Shown here piece by piece: positions 56,099-64,000 of a DNA stretch of 64,000 nucleotides. The position numbers and the translations under genes were made by a program. The notes under the pieces are model-generated. The model saw only the letters and a list, made by a program, of their open reading frames with translations. It did not search any database and had not been told where the DNA came from. The stretch is from Procambarus clarkii (taxonomy: Eukaryota; Arthropoda; Malacostraca; Decapoda; Cambaridae). The stretch spans positions 25,689,832-25,753,831 of the forward strand of contig NC_091193.1 in the NCBI RefSeq assembly GCF_040958095.1. The letters run 5' to 3'. Numbering within the stretch: the first letter of the stretch is position 1; every line of letters starts with the position of its first letter.

Positions 56099-58365
56099 GT
56101 TTGTGAAATTGTGTAATTTTAGTGAAAGAGCATTTTTGATTGTCTAAATGCATAAGCATTTTGATATATTTGTGCAAAATACCGTACTTTGTGTAAATGT
56201 CATACTCTGAGTGTACATGCAATATTGTGTAAATGGTATATTTTTGTTTGCAACTGACATATTTTGTATGAAAATCTCATATTTTTTATGTGATGGTATA
56301 TTTAGAGTGTAAATAATATATTTTGTGCATAAATGGCATATTTGGTGTGTAAATGCTGTATTTTCTGTGTGTATGGCATAAATTACATCTGATTAATGGG
56401 GAAATGGCGGCAAAAAACTAGGCTATTCTCTATGAATGCATAGGTTTTGAAGTATGTGTAGGTATGCATGATTGTATTTGCGAGTGTTGGTTTAGAAACA
56501 AGTTAGCTAATTTGCGTAGCAAGACTAGGATTTTTTGAGGTGTAGAAATGATTAGCCTATGAATATAGTGGCTAACATCCAGCTGAGTTGCTAGATGGAT
56601 GAATTGAGGTGCGATATTTGGATATCTATTTGATGGATGTGAGGACAGTTGACTAGCCTATGAACACAGCCACTAATCCGCTGTACTGCCAGATGTGTGG
56701 TAACTACTTGTGGATTAGAGTAGAATATCTAGCTATAGGGTTTTATAATTGCTGTTGTATATAAAACTAGAATAAGAGCTATTTATTAAAACTATTATTG
56801 TAAACTAATACTTTAAGTGGGATCCCTTGGTTGTTTTAAGCATAGGGTGGACATGAATGAGATTGGGTGGAAATATATAGGAGCTGCCTCGTATGGGCCA
56901 ATAGGACCTCTGAAGTTACCTTTATTCTTATGTTCAGCTCACCTGCTATGCTGCCAGATGTACGATTCTGCTTAAATTGCAGTATGATATTTGGGCTTCT
57001 GTTATACTTTTGAACTTATCACTGAATAATGATTACAGTTGTGGATGACTAAAATGTATATTCTTATACCTCTGATTAGGTTAGGTGGGGATGGATAGTC
57101 TAGTCATTTTTGAATAATAACATCAAATACTCATGCCAGTAGGACGCCAAAGGTCGCATTGGTTGTCTGGTGACGTCATACATAGTTGACCAGTAAGGTA
57201 CTGTAATACCTTCACACCTATATGCTAATGACCATCAATACATTGTCCCTATACCTGAGGTCGCTTTTCACGATGTCACTAAACAACAACAATAACTGTT
57301 CTGTAGAATGTATTTGTTTGTTATAAATAATATGTTAGGTTAGGTTAGGTTAGGAAGGTTTGATCGGGTTTATGAATAACAGAAAATATAAGTAATGAGC
57401 GAAAATACGAGCTATTGTAGCTGAATATCAACTCTGATGAAGCATAGAGTATAGGTGAGGTATTAAGCCTGATTAAGAGTTCACACTTATGTGTGAACCT
57501 CCTGGGATCCGCATTTAGCGCGCCTCGCGCCACATTAGGGATGATGACGTCAGAAACGAAGGCTTTATTTCAAAAACATGAGAGGCTTGCTTTTCATTGA
57601 AGTCACCATGCCTGGCAGGGGACTGTTAGTTTATACAGCAATGTTGGATTAGTACTGAAATGGCATTGAAGTCTCCATGCCTGGCAGGGTACTGTTAGTT
57701 TATACAGTAATATTGGATTAGTACTGAAATCGCATTGAAGTCACTACGCCTGGCAGGGGACTGTTTTCATACCAATGGATGATAGTGGGTTTTCAATTTT
57801 ATTTGCCCTATGCTCAATAAACGATCCTTGAAGAAAGATGGACAAAGCTTAAATTACATTCTCTAGATAGACGAAGAACAAATAGGGGTGACATGATAGA
57901 GGTGCTAAAGAATGGACATGATAAAGGGGGATATTAATAGGCTATAAACACGAGATATAATACGAAACAATGGGTATAAATTGGAATAAGTTTTAGATTT
58001 AGGAAAAAGACCTGGGCAAATACTCCTTTGGTGACAGAGCTGAACTCATTTCTCGTGTTAATTTGAAATCTTAACTTTGAAATGATCCTAGAAAAATGGA
58101 AATGCCTTATTGAGAAAAACGAGCTTATAATGGATGACGTCATTGTACATTAGGCTTGACAGAAGGCGGCCTTTTAATCCCCCTTTACTATAAATATTGA
58201 AAATGGGAATAAATACACTATAACAGAAAATGGACTTATTCAGGGAAGATGAAGACTGGCTAGCTGATGACGTCATTGACCGATGCCTCTGCATGGGTCA
58301 CTGGGGTAACGAAATTTGGGTGTGCCAGGGGCCGGCTTTTTAATCCCCAGGCAAGTGGAATAGAG

Positions 58366-58713
58366 AAAACCCAGGGTGCGTAGACCGGCTGTGGAAAAAA
58401 AGTTCGTAAAACCCAGGGTGCGTAGACCGGCATAGGAAAAAACAAAATAGCCGGTCTACGCCCATGGTGAGAAGACCGGCAGTCGGAAAAAACAAAATTG
58501 CCGGTCTACGCACCTGGTGCGTAGACCGGCAGTCGAAAAAAAAACAAAATTGCCGGTCTACGCCCCTGGTGCGTAGACCGGCAGTCGAAAAAAACAAAAT
58601 TGCCGGTCTACGCACCTGGTGCGTAGACCGGCAGTCGAAAAAAACAAAATTGCCGGTCTACGCACCTGGTGCGTAGACCGGCAGTCGAAAAAAACAAAAT
58701 TGCCGGTCTACGC
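58366..58713. repeat. Subterminal 50-bp hairpin array, right
   Basis: Inverted counterpart of 45223-45570. Outer units are regular and inner ones decayed. One unit has CGCCCCTGG where the left arm has CGCACCAGG. Confidence 0.92.
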
Positions 58714-58729
58714 CCCATTTCCCACTACT

Positions 58730-58735
58730 TGTGTC
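58730..58735. other. Palindrome target site duplication, right copy (TGTGTC)
   Basis: TGTGTC directly after CACTACT; identical to 45201-45206. Confidence 0.93.
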
Positions 58736-59165
58736 CACTCACAGGATGAGTGGCGCTGCCCAATACTGTCACTATGGCGGTGTGGCCACTCACAGGATGA
58801 GTGACGCTGCCCAATACTGTCACTATGGCGGTGTGTCCACTCACAGGATGAGTGGCGCTGCCCAATACTGTCACTATGGCGGTGTGTCCACTCACAAGAT
58901 GAGTGGCGCTGCCCAATACTGTCACTATGGCGGTGTGTCCACTCACAGGATGAGTGACGCTGCCCAATACTGTCACTATGGCGGTGTGGCCACTCACAGG
59001 ATGAGTGACGCTGCCCAATACTGTCACTATGGCGGTGTGTCCACTCACAGGATGAGTGACGCTGCCCAATACTGTCACTATGGCGGTGTGGCCACTCACA
59101 GGATGAGTGACGCTGCCCAATACTGTCACTATGGCGGTGTGTCCACTCACAGGATGAGTGACGCT
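58730..59165. repeat. 51-bp minisatellite, array 3 (right of palindrome)
   Basis: About 8.5 copies in the same orientation as 44834-45206, with a TGTGTC/TGTGGC variant not seen in array 2. It is the continuation of the array that received the palindrome. Confidence 0.96.
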
Positions 59166-59640
59166 ACCCTCAGAGGGACGCTAGTCGCTAACACAATGTC
59201 TGTTTCAAAAGCCGCAGCTCCCATGATGTGTGGAAAGATATAGCGACCTTGAAGGTAAACCGATAATATGGAGTCGGGAGGCGGATACCAGGAGCTGCAG
59301 CTCCTGGTAAGTCACCACTCACTCTCCTCCACCTATAAACTATACCAGCCTCACAACATCGTTAACAACCTGTCTAGATAAACCCTAATATGCACATAAC
59401 AGCCAATTAGGACGACGATAATACGTAGTCATCAGGCAACGCTGAACCGCGTAGTTTGTCACTGAACTTTGACCTCTCGCTCTTGACCTTTGACCCCCCT
59501 CCCCCGTCCCGCTGACCCCCCCCCCACCTCTGACACCACTATGGAGGGAAATTTGACTTGAGCGAGTACATGCACCCAGCAGGAGGCACTAACGTGGGAG
59601 AGACTGTACTCGCCAAACACTTATGGTTAAAATTTTCATA
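59166..59640. other. Spacer without recognised features
   Basis: Non-coding. It contains a perfect 14-bp palindrome GGAGCTGCAGCTCC near 59292 and a C-run near 59515-59525. Confidence 0.4.
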
Positions 59641-59741
59641 TTGTTCCCCTGTGACCATGGTGTTATTGTTCCCCTGTGACCATGGTGTTATTGTTCCCCT
59701 GTGACCACGGTGTTATTGTTCCCCTGTGACCATGGTGTTAT
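59641..59741. repeat. 25-bp short tandem repeat
   Basis: Four copies of TTGTTCCCCTGTGACCATGG plus TGTTA, leading directly into the 33-bp array. Confidence 0.9.
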
Positions 59742-61214
59742 TGCTGTGCTTGCTCCACTACTGTCCTCCCAGGGTACTGTGCTTGCTCCACTACTGTCCT
59801 CCCAGGGTACTGTGCTTGCTCCACTACTGTCCTCCCAGGGTACTGTGCTTGCTCCACTACTGTCCTCCCAGGGTACTGTGCTTGCTCCACTACTGTCCTC
59901 CCAGGGTACTGTGCTTGCTCCACTACTGTCCTCCCAGGGTACTGTGCTTGCTCCACTACACTTCCCCCAGGGTACTGTGCTTGCTCCACTACACTTCCCC
60001 CAGGGTACTGTGCTTGCTCCACTACACTTCCCCCAGGGTACTGTGCTTGCTCCACTACACTTCCCCCAGGGTACTGTGCTTGCTCCACTACACTTCCCCC
60101 AGGGTACTGTGCTTGCTCCACTACACTTCCCCCAGGGTACTGTGCTTGCTCCACTACACTTCCCCCAGGGTACTGTGCTTGCTCCACTACACTTCCCCCA
60201 GGGTACTGTGCTTGCTCCACTACACTTCCCCCAGGGTACTGTGCTTGCTCCACTACACTTCCCCCAGGGTACTGTGCTTGCTCCACTACACTTCCCCCAG
60301 GGTACTGTGCTTGCTCCACTACACTTCCCCCAGGGTACTGTGCTTGCTCCACTACACTTCCCCCAGGGTACTGTGCTTGCTCCACTACACTTCCCCCAGG
60401 GTACTGTGCTTGCTCCACTACTCTCCTCCCAGGGTACTGTGCTTGCTCCACTACACTTCCCCCAGGGTACTGTGCTTGCTCCACTACACTTCCCCCAGGG
60501 TACTGTGCTTGCTCCACTACACTTCCCCCAGGGTACTGTGCTTGCTCCACTACACTTCCCCCAGGGTACTGTGCTTGCTCCACTACTCTCCTCCCAGGGT
60601 ACTGTGCTTGCTCCACTACACTTCCCCCAGGGTACTGTGCTTGCTCCACTACACTTCCCCCAGGGTACTGTGCTTGCTCCACTACACTTCCCCCAGGGTA
60701 CTGTGCTTGCTCCACTACACTTCCCCCAGGGTACTGTGCTTGCTCCACTACTCTCCTCCCAGGGTACTGTGCTTGCTCCACTACACTTCCCCCAGGGTAC
60801 TGTGCTTGCTCCACTACACTTCCCCCAGGGTACTGTGCTTGCTCCACTACACTTCCCCCAGGGTACTGTGCTTGCTCCACTACACTTCCCCCAGGGTACT
60901 GTGCTTGCTCCACTACACTTCCCCCAGGGTACTGTGCTTGCTCCACTACACTTCCCCCAGGGTACTGTGCTTGCTCCACTACACTTCCCCCAGGGTACTG
61001 TGCTTGCTCCACTACACTTCCCCCAGGGTACTGTGCTTGCTCCACTACACTTCCCCCAGGGTACTGTGCTTGCTCCACTACACTTCCCCCAGGGTACTGT
61101 GCTTGCTCCACTACACTTCCCCAGGGTACTGTGCTTGCTCCACTACACTTCCCCCAGGGTACTGTGCTTGCTCCACTACACTTCCCCCAGGGTACTGTGC
61201 TTGCTCCACTACAC
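59742..61214. repeat. 33-bp minisatellite
   Basis: About 44 copies of GTGCTTGCTCCACTACACTT followed by CCCCCAGGGTACT. The first six and a few later copies have CTGTCCTCC or CTCTCCTCC instead of CACTTCCCCC. A multiple of 3, giving ~500-codon artefact frames on both strands. Confidence 0.97.
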
Positions 61215-61380
61215 CCTCTCATCCTAACACCGGACATAGAGAAGAACCCAAGCTACAGCACTTTGTCATCCCTGGTAGATGCCACTAAGATTTTCATGAG
61301 AGTAGACAACATAGAGGACACCACAAACCTCCAATCTGATGTAAATTTCAATGTGCCACAGAAAATAAAATGTTTAATGA
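61215..61380 (+). pseudogene. LINE reverse-transcriptase scrap
   Basis: Encodes MRVDNIEDTTNLQSD, nearly the same peptide as in the LINE remnant at 3960-4020. Here too it starts immediately after a minisatellite. A short (AAT)n tract follows to about 61450. Confidence 0.7.
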
Positions 61381-61382
61381 AG

Positions 61383-61413
<31 letters not shown>

Positions 61414-61694
61414 AAATGATATTAATAATAAAATAATAATAATAATTATAGTCATAATAATAATAGTTTGTTCACAAGAAGGTACAATTGGTTGGTGAGA
61501 TCACATAACCTTGGTATCTTTACATTAACGCAAAGCCCCAAACACGCACAGCGTCCCGGGCAGGTCAGGTCCAGCTCCCGCGCGGGAGAAAAACACGAAA
61601 ATAGAGTAACGGAAAACATGTACAAAATGCAGTCAAATCATGTTATAGAACGAAAAAATAATGTAAAAGATCTGGAAATCTTGTTGTTCTTCAA

Positions 61695-63537
61695 GACGAA
61701 CAAAAGATTGAAGAAGGTCTTGGTTAAAGAACAATGGGTTTGGAGAAGGTCTTGGTTAAAGAACAATGGGTTTGGAGAAGGTCTTGGTCAAAGAACAGGG
61801 GTTTGGAGAAGGTCTTGGTCAAAGAACAGGGGTTTGAAGGAGGTCTTGGTCAAAGAACAGGGGTTTGGAGAAGGTCTTGGTCAAAGAACAGGGGTTTGGA
61901 GAAGGTCTTGGTCAAAGAACAGGGGTTTGTAGAAGGTCTTGGTCAAAGAACAGGGGTTTGGAGAAGGTCTTGGTCAAAGAACAGGGGTTTGGAGAAGGTC
62001 TTGGTCAAAGAACAGGGGTTTGAAGGAGGTCTTGGTCAAAGAACAGGGGTTTGGAGAAGGTCTTGGTCAAAGAACAGGGGTTTGGAGAAGGTCTTGGTCA
62101 AAGAACAGGGGTTTGTAGAAGGTCTTGGTCAAAGAACAGGGGTTTGGAGAAGGTCTTGGTCAAAGAACAGGGGTTTGGAGAAGGTCTTGGTCAAAGAACA
62201 GGGGTTTGTAGAAGGTCTTGGTCAAAGAACAGGGGTTTGTAGAAGGTCTTGGTCAAAGAACAGGGGTTTGGAGAAGGTCTTGGTTAAAGAACAATGGGTT
62301 TGGAGAAGGTCTTGGTCAAAGAACAGGGGTTTGGAGAAGGTCTTGGTCAAAGAACAGGGGTTTGGAGAAGGTCTTGGTCAAAGAACAGGGGTTTGTAGAA
62401 GGTCTTGGTCAAAGAACAGGGGTTTATAGAAGGTCTTGGTCAAAGAACAGGGGTTTGAAGGAGGTCTTAGTCAAAGAACAGGGGTTTGGAGAAGGTCTTG
62501 GTCAAAGAACAGGGGTTTGGAGAAGGTCTTGGTCAAAGAACAGGGGTTTGTAGAAGGTCTTGGTCAAAGAACAGGGGTTTGGAGAAGGTCTTGGTCAAAG
62601 AACAGGGGTTTGAAGGAGGTCTTAGTCAAAGAACAGGGGTTTGGAGAAGGTCTTGGTCAAAGAACAGGGGTTTGGAAAAGGTCTTGGTCAAAGAACTGGG
62701 GTTTGGAGAAGGTCTTGGTCAAAGAACAGGGGTTTGGAAAAGGTCTTGGTCAAAGAACAGGGGTTTGGAGAAGGCCTTGGTCAAAGAACAGGGGTTTGGA
62801 GAAGGTCTTGGTCAAAGAACAGGGTTTTGTAGAAGGTCTTGGTCAAAGAACAGGGGTTTGGAGAAGGTCTTGGTCAAAGAACAGGGGTTTGAAGGAGGTC
62901 TTAGTCAAAGAACAGGGGTTTGGAGAAGGTCTTGGTCAAAGAACAGGGGTTTGGAGAAGGTCTTGGTCAAAGAACAGGGGTTTGGAGAAGGTCTTGGTCA
63001 AAGAACAGGGGTTTGTAGAAGGTCTTGGTCAAAGAACAGGGGTTTGGAGAAGGTCTTGGTCAAAGAACAGGGGTTTGGAGGTCTTGGTCAAAGAACAGGG
63101 GTTTGAAGGAGGTCTTAGTCAAAGAACAGGGGTTTGGAGAAGGTCTTGGTCAAAGAACAGGGGTTTGGAAAAGGTCTTGGTCAAAGAACAGGGGTTTGGA
63201 GAAGGTCTTGGTCAAAGAACAGGGGTTTGGAAAAGGTCTTGGTCAAAGAACAGGGGTTTGGAGAAGGCCTTGGTCAAAGAACAGGGGTTTGGAGAAGGTC
63301 TTGGTCAAAGAACAGGGGTTTGTAGAAGGTCTTGGTCAAAGAACAGGGGTTTGGAGAAGGTCTTGGTCAAAGAACAGGGGTTTGGAGGTGGTCTTGGTCA
63401 AAGAACAGGGGTTTGGAGGAGGTCTTGGTCAAAGAACAGGGGTTTGGAGAAGGTCTTGGTCAAAGAACAGGGGTTTGAAGGAGGTCTTAGTCAAAGAACA
63501 GGGGTTTGGAGAAGGTCTTGGTCAAAGAACAAAGCTC
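61695..63537. repeat. 31-bp minisatellite
   Basis: About 59 copies of GAACAGGGGTTTGGAGAAGG followed by TCTTGGTCAAA. Variants include TTGTAG, TTGAAGGAGG and GGAAAAGG. Higher-order blocks are visible: the variant order in about 62450-62900 largely recurs in 62900-63500. Confidence 0.97.
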
Positions 63538-63559
63538 TTACAGGTGTGCCACAAGAAGA

Positions 63560-63685
63560 GTGCCTAAATTATGGAGGCTTGAACTTAGAGACTTCAATGC
63601 CTCTATAATTATAGAGGCTTCAATGCCTCTATAATTATAGAGGCTTGAGCTAAGAGGCTTCAATACCTCTATAATTCAGAGATTG
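63560..63685. repeat. Short palindromic repeats (CCTCTATAATTATAGAGG)
   Basis: Two to three copies of a ~34-bp unit containing the perfect palindrome CCTCTATAATTATAGAGG, joined by CTTCAATG. Confidence 0.85.
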
Positions 63686-63714
63686 TGTTCCCTCAGGTTG
63701 AAGTAAAGGGAACA

Positions 63715-63895
63715 CTCAGGAGAAAGCGCCAAGCCATTATGACTATATAGCACTGGGAAGGGATCAGGATAATGATTTGGGATGGGACGGGGGGGAAGGA
63801 ATGGTGCCCGGCCACTTGGATGGTCGGGGATTGAACGCCGACCTGCATGAAGCGAGACCGTCGCTTGAGTGAGGGAACTCGATCTCACATCACAA
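63715..63895 (-). mobile_element. tRNA-derived SINE, minus strand
   Basis: On the minus strand a B-box-like GTTCAATCCCCGACC lies downstream of CGGTCTCGCTTCATGC. The body (AAGCCATTATGACTATATAG on the plus strand) matches a repeat I recall from crayfish. The 3' end is not defined. Confidence 0.6.
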
Positions 63896-64000
63896 TTCCA
63901 GAACAGAGAAGTGCCGAGGGGTTATGATCACTATATACAAAATATTGAAAGAATAGACATGATGTACACGGACAGCCAACGCTGGGAATGAGAAGAGGTA

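Larger units (their letters stand above)
45207..58729. mobile_element. Giant palindromic element (13,523 bp) with Polinton-type ends
   Basis: Two inverted arms (45207-51798 and 51871-58729) around a 72-bp loop. Ends are AGTAGTG...CACTACT, flanked by the 6-bp duplication TGTGTC. Both terminal heptamer and duplication length equal those of the Polinton at 5960-21964; beyond the heptamer the ends differ. Arms are AT-rich and carry no recognisable polymerase, integrase, capsid or transposase; the longest frames (60-91 codons) look random and mirror each other. From the tips inward, each arm has a hairpin array, a region with four TGACGTCA sites, an AC-rich low-complexity part and ~175-bp degenerate satellite units. 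I interpret it as a non-autonomous element moved by a Polinton-like integrase. I know of no described family with this form, but could not search. Confidence 0.92.
51871..58729 (-). repeat. Palindrome right arm (6,859 bp)
   Basis: An inverted copy of 45207-51798. It is longer mainly because of the tandem duplication at 55582-56098. Single-base differences occur throughout (for example GCTCTTTC against the left-arm GCACTTTA near 56130). Confidence 0.95.

Noticed and set aside
45207-58729. Palindrome as an assembly or adapter artefact
   Set aside because: Direct-orientation flanks with an exact 6-bp duplication, arm-specific duplication and scattered differences cannot come from a read folding back on itself.
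59701-63608. 500-codon frames over the 33-bp and 31-bp arrays
   Set aside because: Repeat artefacts; the 31-bp unit shows the same peptide in shifted frames.

Overview
The window looks like nuclear DNA of an arthropod, most likely a decapod crustacean. This rests on short runs of the arthropod telomere-type TTAGG repeat (for example near 4205, 32030-32120 and 46580), spliceosomal introns, very dense micro- and minisatellites, and SINE and LINE tails that I recall from crayfish and shrimp genomes (recall, not a search). No host protein-coding gene is recognisable. Everything that can be supported is mobile DNA or tandem repeat.

Layout. 1-5959: a 51-bp minisatellite, dispersed repeats, an 18-bp minisatellite, and a decayed LINE interrupted by a 775-bp foldback element with a 7-bp target duplication. 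5960-21964: a complete Polinton/Maverick of 16,005 bp with ~1.06-kb terminal inverted repeats and the 6-bp target duplication ACGCTC, sitting inside a 28-bp minisatellite. 22600-31200: a 6.2-kb non-LTR retrotransposon on the minus strand (24340-30563), inserted with a 12-bp duplication into an older plus-strand LINE, followed by tRNA-derived SINEs. 31200-45200: a series of unrelated minisatellites (units 17, 21, ~26, 27, 28, 34 and 39 bp), foldback repeats, LINE fragments and a SINE. 45207-58729: a 13,523-bp near-perfect palindrome. 58730-64000: more 51-bp repeat, then 33-bp and 31-bp minisatellites, a LINE scrap and a SINE.

Polinton biology. All genes lie on the plus strand. A five-exon protein-primed family-B polymerase gene comes first. 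A tightly packed intronless block follows: packaging ATPase, chromodomain integrase, small basic protein, conserved small protein, minor capsid (penton-like), basic GG-motif protein, double-jelly-roll major capsid and adenain-like protease. Last comes a TATA-driven accessory region with at least one intron and several small frames. The set covers replication, packaging, capsid formation, maturation and integration, and the frames look open, so the copy may be recent and functional.

Main discovery. The 13.5-kb palindrome starts AGTAGTG, ends CACTACT and is flanked by the exact 6-bp duplication TGTGTC. These are the same terminal heptamer and duplication length as the Polinton in this window, yet the palindrome carries no recognisable gene. 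It consists of two ~6.6-6.9-kb inverted arms around a 72-bp loop, with subterminal arrays of 50-bp hairpin units. The flanks are in direct orientation and the arms have diverged (including a 258-bp duplication in only one), which argues against an assembly or sequencing foldback artefact. I infer a non-autonomous giant-palindrome element mobilised by Polinton-type integrase, possibly born as a snap-back product of a linear protein-primed replicon.
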